Under the pieces are notes generated by a model. The model was not told the origin of the DNA. It worked only from the letters and a program-made list of their open reading frames with translations, and made no database searches. Source: Colocasia esculenta (lineage: Eukaryota > Streptophyta > Magnoliopsida > Alismatales > Araceae). From it: 64,000 nucleotides of DNA. A program made the position numbers and the translations under genes. The stretch is from positions 64,048,961 through 64,112,960 of the forward strand of contig CM024760.1 in the NCBI GenBank assembly GCA_014218235.1, in the 5' to 3' direction. Within the stretch, counting starts at the first letter, position 1; every line of letters begins with the position of its first letter. Below are positions 21,560 through 33,269 of this stretch, piece by piece.

Positions 21560-24057
21560 CTACATAGATCTTGTATCCCTCAATCCAGGTGGAATAAGGA
21601 TCTGAAACTAGATTAATGGAGTTGAGATCCATGAACGTTTCTGGAGTGAGAGTCAGCTGATTTAACTTGTGCAGGGAAGAATTCAGTTGCTCAAGCTGAA
21701 GTGCAGCCTCAGGATAGGCTTTACACCAGTCAGTGTTGACAAATCTCTCAGCCTCTGCAAGGAGTGGAGCTACAACAGATGACTTGATAAACCCTCTCTG
21801 ATATTCCCTGAAGAGGAATCTACGGGATGCAAGAGGAGCTCACTGCTGAACAAAGATCCTGGCCATGACTCTGGACAATCTCTCAAATATGATAGGGCCA
21901 ACCTCAGAGTCCATACGATGGAAGTGGAGCTTGTGGAGAAATGCAATCTCAGGCATCTTCAAGGTTGCAAAGTCAACCTAAAGAGGGGTGTTGATTGGAT
22001 TCTTTGTACGGAGCTGAGCAATGGCGGCCCTAAACTGGCCAAGCTGAACTTCTGGTAGGCGGTTAACAAAATAGTAGTCTTAGTACATCTGGAATTGCCT
22101 GATCAATTTGATCTCCTTCTGAATGAAGGGACCCCAAGAGGTTCTATGCTGGCAGACAAACCACTCAGACAAGGTGAGGAGATGGTCTGAGGGTGGAAAT
22201 ATGTTGGACCTGGCAACCTTAAATTTTCTATAGAGTGTTTTGTTGGCCCTGGCCCACTGATCCTTAGTCTTGGACTCAGCAATAGATAGGATTTTTGCTT
22301 GTTCAGCCTTAGGAAGAGCAGAAGTAGGAAGAACGATATTTAGATGTTCAGAAAGGTTAAGGTAAGGAAGATCAAAAGTGGCTACAAAAGTGCACTTTTG
22401 TAGATATTCAACATATAACTTTTTTCTTCTGTTGACAATAGAAAGAGAATACCAAAGAAGAGGAAAGAGATTTTGATTGGAAGGGAAAACAAAAGCTAAA
22501 GAGGTCTTTCTTTTCTTAGAGGCAGAACTAGAGGAAGGTTGGGAATCAGTCCTATGAATGTGGCCAGAGACAGCAAGAACTATGCGGAGGATGGCTTCTT
22601 CAAACTCATCATTCATGTCTTGCATAGTATGGTGAACTATATTGGAACCCTTAGGAATGATAGTGATGAAGGAGGGTGGAGTAGGTGGATGAAGAGAGGC
22701 AAAAGATGAAATAGGAGGAGGTTGAGTAGATGGTCCAGCAGAGGAGGGACCAGCTGATGAGGGACCAGCAGAAGAGGAGGAGGCAAGAGGTGACTCAGAA
22801 GTTGTAGGAGGAATGGCGGAGGAAGGAATAGGTGAGGATGAGGAGGCAGTAGGGAAAGGAGTAGGAGAAGAGATATGTTTTGGAAGGGGTTTCTTGGAGG
22901 GTTCAGGTGCAGGTGGGGCAGTGAAGGATGTATGTGGAGAGGAAGGGGCTGGAGTCTGAAGACAGGGAGGGTTAGAAGGCCCTGGGGGCATAACAACTTC
23001 CTCTATTGAAACTTGAGGCCCGGTTGGCCCTGCCACTGATGCCACTTGCTCTAATGGCCCTGATGGCCCAGCGCCAACTTCTTCAACTACAAATGGTCTT
23101 GATGGCCTTGACTCTTCGAAGGATGGCCCTGGTGGCCCTGATTATGTAATTGATGGCCTTGATGGCCCAACAACTTCCACATATGGCCTTGGTGGCCCCG
23201 ATTCCTCAAGTGATGGCCCAACAACTTCCACATATGGCCTTGGTGGCCCTGATTCCTTAAGTGATGGCCCTGATTCCTCAAGTGATGGCCATGATGGCCC
23301 TGCAACTTTCTCCATTGGTTCAGAAGGCCCTGATGGCCATGCATTCACCTCTAGTGCAGACTGAGTTGGAACATGAGGGGCTTGAGTTGATAAATGCACC
23401 CACACAAAATCTGACAAATCTGCCACCAACTACTTCAAGCTGCCTAGCTCACTTCTCATCTCCTGGAGCTCAGATTTGACTGCTCCAATTTCTTTGGCTT
23501 TAGTGCACTAACTAAAAAAAATAGATGTTACATTTGATTGCAAAGAGCACAAGATTTCCCCATGAGCATTCAATCTATCAATTACAGGCTCCAAATGAAC
23601 ATGAAACTTCTTCTTCATGGATCTCTGTGGTGTGCCTTCCTGGTGAGCAAGGGAATTTCTGGGGCAACACCTTTTCCTTTTGCTCCTGAGCCTATAACTG
23701 GCTCAACATCTTCATATGAGGTACTCTCAACCAGACCTTCCTAAAACTGGTCTATGGGGGCACTAGCAGTAGGTTCCGCCGGAATATCTATCTCCCCCTG
23801 AGCAGGAGCATCTGCCATTAGAACATCTTCAATGTGACCTGGTGCCACAACCTCTGCAACTATGTCTTCATGGCTCTCCTTCATTGCAATTTCTACTTCA
23901 GGAACATTGGGGGTTTCGTCAATGTGAGTATCTTCATGCTCCCCCTCAATATGAGCATCACCTTTCAGCAATTGATTCTTCAATAATAGCAGGTGCAGGG
24001 ACTATAGGAGGAATAACTTCTTCAGCCGATGCCCAATAGGCACAATGTGTTCTGGTG
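21560..24057 (-). pseudogene. SIR-C accessory ORF, central and C-terminal part
   Basis: Frames 23983-23741 (acidic), 23429-23142 (GPSGP-like zone with ESGPPRPYVEVVGPS repeated) and 23045-22080 (Pro/Ser tract, basic SKKRKTS at minus 22522-22501, then the conserved FEEAILRIVLAVSGHIHRTDS and LSEWFVCQHRTSWGPFIQKEIKLIRQ). Further C-terminal codons are recognisable to about 21560 (FMDLNSINLVSDP, YKIYVAL) but in broken frames. Continuity with 37012-37548 is interrupted by SIR-B. The last ~80 codons seen in SIR-D are missing because of the fusion to gag. Confidence 0.75.
23040..23345 (-). repeat. GGCC-N5-GGCC array inside SIR-C accessory ORF
   Basis: About a dozen copies of words such as GGCCCTGATGGCC and GGCCTTGATGGCC, partly arranged in longer duplicated units (CTTCCACATATGGCCTTGGTGG occurs twice, near 23174 and 23224). 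On the coding strand they give Gly-Pro-Ser-Gly-Pro-like repeats. A shorter version occurs in SIR-D at 15340-15530, and a weaker one in SIR-A at 2620-2740. Confidence 0.85.
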
Positions 24058-24063
24058 CAATAT
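24058..24063. repeat. SIR-B target-site duplication, left copy
   Basis: CAATAT flanks the left end of SIR-B. The same six bases lie at 37006-37011 beyond its right end. Copia elements usually make 5-bp duplications, so one base may be coincidence. Confidence 0.8.
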
Positions 24064-26011
24064 TGTTGGATCGAAATGGCAGATACACAGTCCTAGAGGG
24101 GGGGTGAATAGGACTTTTCTTGCTTTCACAAATCTTCTGAAAATCACAACACTAAGTGGATATGTTAGTGCTTGGTGTGATGTGTGTGATTCAAGTGAGA
24201 ACTTGGCGGAAACAATCACACAGAAGATTGCACAAGAGATTTATCCTGGTTCGGCCCTTCCCACATGGAAGTCCTACATCCAGTCCTCAAGCCAACCACT
24301 TGAGTTTTTCACTAAAACTGCCAATCAAATTTGGCCTTCTCTCACCCTTGAGAGGAAATTACAACACCCACTTGCTCCACAGCAAGTCTTCCCTAAACAG
24401 GGGGAAACAATACTACCTTATACCGAAGGCCTTCCTTCACAAGAGGGGTAAAGCAGAAAAACTTCTGCAGAAATAACAATTAAAGGGAGAAAGAAACCTT
24501 GTGTGTTTGCCTCAAGGATGAGCACATAACACACACTTTCCAGCAGGATTGAATGAAGAGAAGTGCAGACTAAATCTAGCTGAAGCTACTTGGGGTGGAC
24601 TTCAAAAGAAGGAGCAATTACAATTGCCACCCAACAGACAGATCTTCAGAACAGAAATTCCTGAAGATGTGCTCTCACATAGAGGTTTAACAGGAAGACT
24701 TAGAGAGCTTGCAAGATGAGCTTTTAGAGAAATGGCTTGAAGGAATTTTTGCACACTCAAAATTTTTGTTCTTCATGAGCTTTTCTCCATCTCTTTATAA
24801 TCTTCAAAAACTAGCCATTGAGGAAGATAGTTGTTGGAGTAAGATGGTTGTTGCATACTATCCGTTTGAGGAGAGTTTTGGGGATCCTTTGGATCTTGGG
24901 ACTTATATCCAAAGGGTCTTGAACTTTTGCCTCTTCCCAAAGTCTTTGAAGGCAGGAGCCGTTGTTACAGCTAGAAGATAAGCTCTTTGAGACTTGAGCT
25001 GAGCAACTCATGCTTAAAACATGCGCTCTAATAAATGCCTGTTTGAAAGGACAAGACAAAGACAAAAGCATATCCATACCTTTGTGATAGGTGAGTCAGT
25101 GGAGTACAACAAATAGTATGGAACCTAGTATTCTTAGTCCTTTCGGAAAATAAGGCAGACAGACAAAAAGTTGAGGTATGGGTATGTCAGTGTTAGGTGA
25201 GATGGTCAGATACCATGAGCCTGATTTTTACATAAATGCTTTGAGTCTTTTTTGAAGGAATAGATTGAGGCAAAGGACATCAAGACTAGAAGTATATTTC
25301 AGAGAAATATTTTTTACAGGAATGTAAATATGCGAATGTACTAAATTTTTGTCAGAAAAAAATATATATATATTAAAATAATAATCTTGTACGATCTTAA
25401 ATGCATATGATAAGCAATATGAAATTGTCATAGATTTTATGCTTAAGAAGAATTTACAACCAGGAATGACAATTAGAACTGACAAGAGGTACTACAACTG
25501 ACAGTGTAGTCGAATTCAGTAGAACAGGTAATTCGACTCAGGAAGTAAGTATGATTCGATTTAGGAAGAATAGTGTAATTCGACTCAAGAAGGAAATCGA
25601 CAGTCGAATGAGGTGTAAAGTTATGAGTCAAATATAGTATAAAGACATTCGACTGTATGAGTCGAAGGCATGAGTTGAATACACTATAAAGACATTCGAC
25701 TGTATGAGTCGAAGTCATGAGTCGAATACAGTATAAAGACATTCGACTGTATGTGTCGAAGTCATGAGTCGAATACAGTATAAAGACATTCGACTGTATG
25801 AGTCGAAGTCATGAGTCGAATACAGTATAAAGATGTATACTTAGAAAAATTGGTCTTTCAGGATATTAAAGCTGTCTAGAAATTTGTAGTATATCTATAT
25901 TTTGGGAAGATATATATTTGGGAATTTATCATGGTAGACGCAAAATTTTCATTTAAAGATTTGTTCTTATCAAAAATTAATTTCTGAAGACATAGAGAAA
26001 GTTGCTCAACA
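24064..26011 (-). repeat. SIR-B 3' LTR
   Basis: 1948 bp. On the minus strand it starts TGTTGAGCAAC after the purine tract and ends GATCCAACA. It is colinear with 35006-37005. The end motif CCTATTCACCCCCCCTCTAG is at plus 24093-24112. A 47-bp tandem array lies at 25623-25833. The open frames inside (for example plus 24709-24981, minus 25742-25473) occur in both LTRs but have no recognisable motif, and I do not call them genes. Confidence 0.93.
25623..25833 (-). repeat. 47-bp tandem array in SIR-B 3' LTR (four units plus a part)
   Basis: Units start at 25623, 25670, 25717 and 25764, with a partial unit from 25811. Each reads ATGAGTCGAATACAGTATAA followed by AGACATTCGACTGTATGAGTCGAAGTC-like text with a few substitutions. 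Each unit contains three GTCGAA/TTCGAC cores in both orientations. Confidence 0.93.
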
Positions 26012-26012
26012 A

Positions 26013-26024
26013 TTCCCCCTTTTT
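26013..26024 (-). promoter_or_regulatory. polypurine tract (SIR-B)
   Basis: The minus strand reads AAAAAGGGGGAA, directly before the TGTTGAGC start of the 3' LTR. It matches the SIR-A tract except for the last bases. Confidence 0.85.
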
Positions 26025-26289
26025 GTTAATGACAAAAAATCTTTAAATGGTAGCGATAGCCTGAATATCATATAAATTGTTTGATACAAATTTTGCAAAG
26101 AAACTGAGTAGCTACCCTGTCTTTTTCCCCTTTGTGGCATTATCATAAAGGATATCAATGTAGGCATGCAAAAGACAGGAGAAGATGGTAAATGCTTGAC
26201 CAAAAAGAAAAGTGTTTGAGTTAAGCATTATACAACTTTCATAAGTAAGAAAAACAATACATGTTTTCAATTGTTGCCAGAGCTAGGAA

Positions 26290-29200
26290 GATAGAGAGAT
26301 GGGGGAATTTTAGCCAAGAATGGCTCTATAAGATTCCAAAGCTTCAGCTCATTGGATGGGGAAATATGGTCAACTTTGAAGGTTCCACATTGTAGGTAGG
26401 ACCGGATGAAAGGCAATTTCTTCAGAGACTTGATGTGGCGTCTTCTGTAAAAGGCGCGCTTGAGGTTAGCCTTTTATGGATCCATGACATATTGATTTGA
26501 AGGGCAGTAAACTTCTTAGTGACGCCAGTGATAGGAACTCATGTACAGTGATGTTCCAGTGAAGACAAGACGAGAGAGCTGCATCCTTGGCTGATAATAG
26601 TACAAATATTGTGTGCCCATGTAAGGCCTATGTGCTTTCTCAAGTCGAGGAGGCTCTTGGAGTGATACTCATTCAGAGTGAGTTTCATTTTCTGGCACTT
26701 AACATGATGATCTGGATAAGCTTCTCTCCATTGATCAGAGTGAACTGTTCGGATCAGCGAAGCTAGTTGGAGATCAAGAAGGTTCTTCTGTAATTTGGGT
26801 AAGTGAAGAAAGATGAACCTCTGAAAGCTGAGCTTGGACTTGTACTTGTTCTTGAACCTTGTAGAGATCCGAAGGAATCTATTGTAGAGGGTATAGTAAA
26901 GGGACCTCTATAGAGAACTGCTCCTACAGGGGTGGATGGAGATCAGGTAATAATGCTGTGTCATTGAGGGAACCACTGGCCTTTGACCTCTGATGGCATA
27001 TCATATTGGCCTCTAGAGACATCATGCAGACCATGTTGAACCTCTCAAAATTGAAGGCTTTCATGGCAGTAAATTTGGCCTGAGATTCTCTAAGAAGAGT
27101 GGCAAAGAGGTCATGAAACCGAGGAGAGAGATATGTGTATAGATTTGATTGGGTTTCGTGATTGGGCTCTTGAAATCTCATGGCTCTTCAGGGTAAAGAT
27201 CAACAAACTCTTGAGGAGTCAGACAGTGGCTCTTCTGAGAAACAACCTGAAGTTCAGAGATTGAAACCTGGGGAAGTGTTGATCAGAGATGGAAGCCAGT
27301 GTTCAAAAGTGAAACCTGGCATGTTGTGGATTTCAAGAAAGGCTCTAATTTGAAGATATTCTCTGAATAGAGCCATGAACTGAGAAGAATGGTAGACAAA
27401 GGCATACAAAATGGAGGAAGAGAAAAAAGCTGCTTTGTCTCCAAACTAGGACCACAAGAAGCTGGTAATTGGAGACTGGGAACCATTTCAATGATTTGTA
27501 AATGGGTTTGCTAAGAGCCAGGTTGGGAATAGTTGGCAGAGATGAATAAAACTGAGGAGGTTGGGTGGACAGGGTATTGCTACCTCCTTGATTGGCTTGG
27601 TTGTATTGCCAAGGGTAGATAGAAAATTAGATATCTTTGAAGTGTGAATCTACGGGATGTTTGGGGAAGGCATATCTGGAGAGGATACCTCAAGAATTGA
27701 GGGGGATGGGAAGCAGAGGATGAGGGTGCTACAGGAGTGGTTTCTGGAGGATTAATGACAGGAGGGGTAGGTGAGTTAGGCCTGGAAGAAGAAGAAGGAC
27801 AGACAGGATGGCCATATTTCACTAGCCGTCTCTTAACCTTTCTCTTGAAAGTGAGAAACTCAGAGGCGTGAAGAGGTCTTTTTCCTAGGGATACCTCTTC
27901 CTCAACTGCTGCTACACCTGGCTACTGATCAGCCACAATCCTGCTGCTGCTCCTGCTGCTGCTCTTGCTGCTGCTCTTCAGGAGGTTGATATTACAACCA
28001 TTGTAGTGGAGGCTTGGGAGCTTGCTCTTGCTCTGCGGAGTCATCGGAATATGGGCTGCTGGTCAGCCTGGATCTCTTGATCCTTTTCTACTACTTGCTC
28101 AAGCACTTGATCTTTAGAGACTCTCTCTTGAGTGACTTTGGTGCTTGGCTCTTGAGCAGTAGCTACTCCTTCTTCTTGTTGCTGTGAGGGAGAAGGCTGT
28201 GGCTGGGAGTGCCCTGCTGGCACACTAGCTGAAGCATAAGCCTTATCTGCTTCACCTCATCAACTAAACTGTCAAACTTGACATCGATCAGTTCAACTTG
28301 CATACGAAGAATAGATAGATTTTCTTGTTGGGATTTAACAAGCTCCAGAATTGAGCCAAGGCTGTGCTACTCTCCCCCTGAGACCTTGGTGGGTCTCAAA
28401 TGAAAAGGGGAGTATGAAGGCTCTCTCTCTTCAAACATTGTTCCATAGGTGGGACAGGAACATCCTCAGACAGAATTCCCTTACCTCTGAGATCTTCCAA
28501 AACTTCATGAATAGTTTTAGAGGGAGCATCTGCTCATTAAGAGAGGGAGGAGGCTGGAATTGAACTTCTTCATTTTGAACTGGTGGAGGGATAGTTGGTG
28601 AAGGAGAATGAACAAACACATCTGAGATTGCTGGATCTGCTGGGGCTTCAATTTGAATACTTGTGATAGGAATGTCTGGGTGAGCACAGAGACTAACTTC
28701 TCATCTGGGGTACACTTTTTCTGTCCACTCCGGAACAGAGTCCATATACCACAAGTTCTGCTTCTTTCCAACTAAGGAGTAGTGACTCCTTCTAAGAGTA
28801 ATGAGCCCAATCTTCTCTCTGGTGCTACAGGCACTTCTCCAGACAAATCCACAGAAAATTTCTTAAAGATCATGGTAAGCAAAGATCCATAGGGAGAGAC
28901 TCTTGTAGGTCTTTTTCTGCTATCATTCTTTCCAAAATGATACTGGAAGGTTTACTCTGTGCCTCTAAATAGCCCAAAAGAGTAGATTCCCATCTCTGGT
29001 TGTGAGGAGGAATGGGTACCTGCTCTAGGGGTTATGATATTGGTAATGATACAGTGAATCAACCTCTTTTCTACAGATAGCTCATTGACTTGCAGACCTG
29101 GTGCTTACAGGCACTTCTCCAGACAAATCCACAGAAAATTTCTTAAAGATCATGGTAAGCAAAGATCCATATGGGAGAGACTCTTGTAGGTCTTTTTCTG

Positions 29201-29778
29201 CTATCATTCTTTCCAAAATGCTACTGGAAGGTTTACTCTGTGCCTCTAAATAGCCAAAAGAGTAGATTCCCATCTCTGGTTGTGAGGAGGAATGGGTACC
29301 TGCTCTAGGGGTTATGATATTGGTAATGATACAGTGAATCAACCTCTTTTCTACAGATAGCTCATTGACTTGCAGACCTCTTGCACAGAGTCCCCACATT
29401 CCCAATAATCCCTAACTCTGTTTCTCTAAGGGAATAAACTCACTGAGACAGTGTCCGACATTAGGACAATCCAAAAGCTCCACAAGATATTCCTCAGAAA
29501 TGGTGATTCTGATTCCTTTAACATATCCTACTATGGTGTTTCCAGTTGAAATCTTCAGGGAAGCATAAAGGACCTTACTGCATTGGCTACAAAAAGGTTC
29601 TGAAATCTGACAGAGCTTGGTCCACCCATTTATGTGAGGGGTTTCCTCTACTCATGCTAGACTGCCACTCAAATGAGAAAACTCCAACAGACTTTTCGGA
29701 AACATATGGGAATCTTGGCTAGTCTTTGGAGTGGTCAGAGGTGAGTTCGACGGAGTCTTGAGCCCTAGAAGATGCCAT
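26290..29778 (-). pseudogene. SIR-B accessory ('env-like') ORF, heavily broken
   Basis: The probable start is ATG at 29778 on the minus strand (MASSRAQDSVELTSDHSKD). The N-terminal domain can be followed by its resemblance to the SIR-A copy (29405-29082: KRLIHCIITNIITPRAGTHS, then LLTMIFKKFSVDLSGEVP), but it is full of stops and contains a 280-bp tandem duplication. The middle has Gln/Pro/Ser-rich stretches (28223-28041; poly-Gln around 27985-27945) and a basic cluster FKRKVKRRLVKYG (minus 27849-27811), followed by Pro/Ser text (27822-27580). The C-terminal third includes 27181-26924 (TLLRESQAKFTAMKAFNFERFN). It is more diverged than the A/C/D copies, so domain equivalence in the last third is weak. 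Confidence 0.6.
28821..29380 (-). repeat. 280-bp tandem duplication inside SIR-B accessory ORF
   Basis: 28821-29099 and 29100-29380 are nearly identical (GCACTTCTCC recurs at 28831 and 29111; both copies end CTTGCAGACCT). Only a handful of one-base differences and indels are visible, so the duplication is recent relative to the decay of the ORF. It repeats part of the N-terminal domain and shifts the frame. Confidence 0.93.
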
Positions 29779-30119
29779 CTAGAAAAACGGACGAAAGGGA
29801 AACTTAGGAGACCTTCAGAGGAGGAGGAGATATACTCTAAAGGAGTTAAAGATCCTACCTTTTTCTCGAAAGGATGAGGTCTAGTAGAGGGCTTCTGAAG
29901 TTCCTTCGCCGGAGAGCAAGAAGGCGCGAAGAAGAAGACAGGGCAGTCGAGGAGAGGTTTAAAACGGATGTTTCCTTAAAGAAACGAGGGGATATTATAT
30001 AAGTGTCGGATGATGACTGTCTCTTCATGAAAGGTCGTGATTTTGAGTTTCGAGAGACAGAGCCTTAATTGAGTGTTAATTAAAGAATTTAAATGTTAAG
30101 ACATTTTAGGAACTTAAGT

Positions 30120-30214
30120 GAGTCGATTTAAGAATTCGACTGCATCAGTCGAATGCCAATTTTTTAACATGAGTCGAATGCCTTGACTTTCATGAATCGA
30201 ATGCATAAGTCGAT
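30120..30214 (-). promoter_or_regulatory. GTCGAAT motif cluster upstream of SIR-B accessory ORF
   Basis: Between the end of pol and ATG 29778 the sequence contains ATTCGACTGCATCAGTCGAATGCC, then ATGAGTCGAATGCC, and then CATGAATCGAATGCATAAGTCG. These words closely match the units of the LTR array (ATGAGTCGAATAC, ATTCGACTGTATGAGTCGAA). Whether they act as a second promoter or enhancer is inference. Confidence 0.45.
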
Positions 30215-30753
30215 CTTTTTGTAAAAATATCTGCTAATTGATTTTCTGTAGAAACAAATTCAAGAGAGATGTTTCCATTACTTACATGATCCCTGATGAA
30301 GTGATGTCTAACCTCAATGTGCTTTGTTCTTGAGTGCTGAATTGGATTCTTGGTTAAATTGATTGCACTTGTATTATCACACAGCATGGGATTTCTTGAA
30401 GTTGATGACCATAGTCTTCCCATTGGTGCTTAATCCATAGTAGTTGAGTACAGCAACTTCCAGCTGCAATGTATTCAGCTTCTGTAGTGGATAAGGCTAC
30501 TGAGTTTTGTCTGGAAGACCAAGATATCAAACATCCTGCAAGGAGTTGACAAGTACCACTGGTGCTTTTTCTGTCTAATTTGCATCCAGTATAGTCAGCA
30601 TCACTATATCCAATTAACTTGAATTCTGAACATCTTGGAAACCATAAACCTAATTTACTTGTATTAATAAGATATCTAAAAATTCTTTTAACAGCAAGAA
30701 CATGTGATTCTTTTGGATCAGCTTGGAATCTTGCACATAAACAAACATGAACA
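30190..30753 (-). pseudogene. SIR-B pol: RNase H, 3' end lost
   Basis: From about 30753 down: SADYAGCK-like and STAEAEYIAA-like codons in broken frames (30600-30430), then in clean frame MLCDNTSAINLTKNPIQHS, HIEVRHHFIRDHVSNGN and LADIFTK (30423-30190). After FTK the expected ALPEERF end is replaced by RSTYAFDS and a stop, at the GTCGAAT motif cluster. This looks like a deletion or replacement of the last ~25 codons. Confidence 0.78.
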
Positions 30754-31617
30754 TTATGTCTGGCCTACTTGCAGTGAGATAGAGTAGTGATCTATCATTC
30801 CTCTATAGATCTTTTGATCTGCCTTTTTACCAAGGGGATCACTATCTAGCTTAATGCCTGAGCTCATAGGTGTACCTAAAGGCTTACATTTGTCAAATCC
30901 ATACTTGATCAGTAGATCTGAGATGTATTTGGTTTGACATATGTGAGTCCCTTCTTTGGTTTGCTTGATTTGCAATCCAAGGAAATAATTTAGTTCACCC
31001 ATCATGCTCATTTCAAATTCACTTTGCATCAATTTTCAAAGAATTTGCAGAGTGATTCATTAGTAGAACCAAAGATAATGTCATCAACATAAATTTGTAC
31101 AATTAGGATTTCATCTGAAATTTTTTTATAAACAGAGTACTATCTACTTTTCCTCTTACAAATCATGTGATATAAGATAAGCACTTAGTCTTTCATACCA
31201 AGCCCTTGGAGCTTGTTTCAAGCCATACAGTGCCTTCTTTAAACGAAAAACATGATTAGATTTTTAGTATCTTCAAATCCGGGAGGTTGCTCAACATACA
31301 CTTCTTTTTATAAAACCATTCAGAAAAGCACTTTTAACATCCATCTGAAATAAGTTAATATTAAGAGAGCAAGCATATGCTAATAGAATTCTGATCGCCT
31401 CTAATCTAGCAACTGGAGCATAGGTTTCATCAAAGTCTATGCCTTCCTCTTGGGAGTATCCTTGAGCCACAAGTCTGGCCTTGTTCCTGGTGATTACTCC
31501 TGATTCATCCATTTTGTTTCTAAAAACCCATCTGGTTCCAATAACAGGATGGTCAGAAGGTCTAGGCACAAGTGTCCAAACTTTACTGCGTTGGAACTGA
31601 TTTAGTTCCTCTTGCAT
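30754..31617 (-). pseudogene. SIR-B pol: reverse transcriptase
   Basis: Minus-strand frames 31617-31291 (LVPRPSDHPVIGTRWVFRNK, YSQEEGIDFDETYAPVAR, FQMDVKSAFLNGFI) and 31032-30754 (FEMSMMGELNYFLGLQI, LLIKYGFDKCKPLGTPMSSG). Between them the YVDD active-site codons are readable near 31080-31095, but the frame is broken by one-base changes around 31250, 31130 and 31035. It synthesises cDNA from element RNA in functional relatives. Confidence 0.85.
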
Positions 31618-31619
31618 AG

Positions 31620-33230
31620 CAAGGATCCAAGATTCATCACTCAGTGCATCATTGATTGTCTTAGGCTCAATTGTGAAACTAAAGCAGAGAAATCACTTGG
31701 AATTTGCATACCTCTTTTCTTATCCTAGATTGAGGATCACCAATTATGTTTTCTCTAGGATGATCCCGGTGGTACCTCAATTCTTTAGGTAGTCCTTCTT
31801 GTGATTCTTCTTGTTGTTGAAGATCTTCTAGTGGAGGATCTTCTGATTCTTCATCTTTGTTTTGTTCTTCTTCAAGAGAAGTCTTTTCAAGATCCCTGCA
31901 AAGATTATCAACACCATCTTCCTCTTTTCTATCCTTTTGATAGAGGGGTTAGTTCATCAAACAAAACATGTACAGTTTGTTCTATAGTTAATGTCTTTCT
32001 ATTGAACACTCTATATCCTCTAGGTTTGAGACATATCCTAGCAGAAAACCTTCATCACTTTTAGCATCTAATTTCCTAAGTTATCTTTACCATTGTTTAA
32101 GATAAAACACTTACAGCCAAAAGGTCGAAGATGACTGATGTTGGGCTTCTTATCCTTGTAATTCATAAGGAGATTCTTCAGGATGGGTCTGATCATACAT
32201 CTGTTGATAATGTAGCAAGCTGTATTTACTGCTTCTGCCCAGAAGTACTTTGGTAAATTATACTCATTTAGCATAGTTCTGGCCATATCTAGCAATGTTC
32301 TGTTTTTCCTTCTGCTACACCATTTTGTTGAGGTGTTCTGGGAGCTGAGAAATTGTGTTCAATACCATTTTCTTCACAAAATTCCAGAAACTCTTCATTT
32401 TGAATTCTCCTCCATGATCAGATCTAATACTGGTAATCTGAAATTTTGATTCTTCTGAACAATTTTGCTGAATTTCAGAAAGGCTTGAAAAGCTTCAGAT
32501 TGGCTTCTAGAAAAGACACCCAAGTATATCTTGAGTAATCATCAACTAATACATAGCCATAGATTTTTCCTCCAAGGCTGACTGTCCTCATAGGTCCAAA
32601 TAGGTCCATGTGAATCAATTCCAGAGGTTTGGAAGTGTAACAATTGTCTTGGACTGAAATGAGGTCTGGTCTGTTTTCCTTTGCACATGCTGAAATATTC
32701 AGATTTTTAATTCATCTTGGGAAGACCCTCAACCAGATCATGCTTTAATAATTTCTTGATTACTGAAGTGCTTGCATGACCAAGTCTGTGCCACAAATCA
32801 GCTTCTTCGCTTTTGGTAGTAGCCAAACAAAGATTTACTTCTTTTAATTCTGCTAGTTGCAAAGTGTACAGGTTCTTTACTCTTTGTGCTTCAAAAACCT
32901 TTTTACTGTCCTTCAGAATTACACACTTATCATTCTGAAAACTTACTAACCCTTATCACATAACTGATACTGATATTGATTAGGTTGTGCTTGAGACCTT
33001 CTACATACATGACATCCTCAATTAAATCTCTTCCTTAGTACCAATAGTTCCACACCCTAGCACTTTTCCTTTTCCATTGTCACCATAGGTAACTTGACCA
33101 GATTCTTCTCTAAAACTTGTAAATAGCTTCTTGTCACCTGTCATATGCCTTGAGCATCCACTATCCAAATACCATTTGGATGCCCTCAGCTGACCCTGCA
33201 AATAAAGCTAAGTTTTAACTTTGGTACCCA
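31620..33230 (-). pseudogene. SIR-B pol: protease and integrase
   Basis: Near 33190-33150 the minus strand encodes KWYLDSGCSRHMTGD (protease DSG). Around 32800-32690 come the GAG-pre-integrase words DLWHRLGHAS and LVEGLPKMN. Integrase core words (DDYSRYTWVSFL) lie near 32560-32510, and 32295-32068 holds the later core MLNEYNLPKYFWAEAVNTAC and PFGCKCFILN. Many single-base indels break the frame. Domain order PR-IN-RT-RH is that of Ty1/copia. Confidence 0.8.
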
Positions 33231-33269
33231 ATTTTCTTGGGTCCTTGATGGTTAGTTTTAGGAATCCAT

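Noticed and set aside
24709..24981. Plus-strand open frame of 90 codons, also at 35701-35916
   Set aside because: It lies in the LTR on the strand opposite to the element's transcription. It is seen in both LTRs only because they are duplicates, and has no recognisable motif.
25473..25742. Minus-strand open frame of 89 codons (and 36415-36684)
   Set aside because: It is created by the 47-bp LTR array. No domain, and codon content is dictated by the repeat.
25623..25833. Regular 47-bp repeats could look like a CRISPR array
   Set aside because: The units are contiguous with no unique spacers, lie in an LTR of a plant retrotransposon, and recur in the partner LTR.
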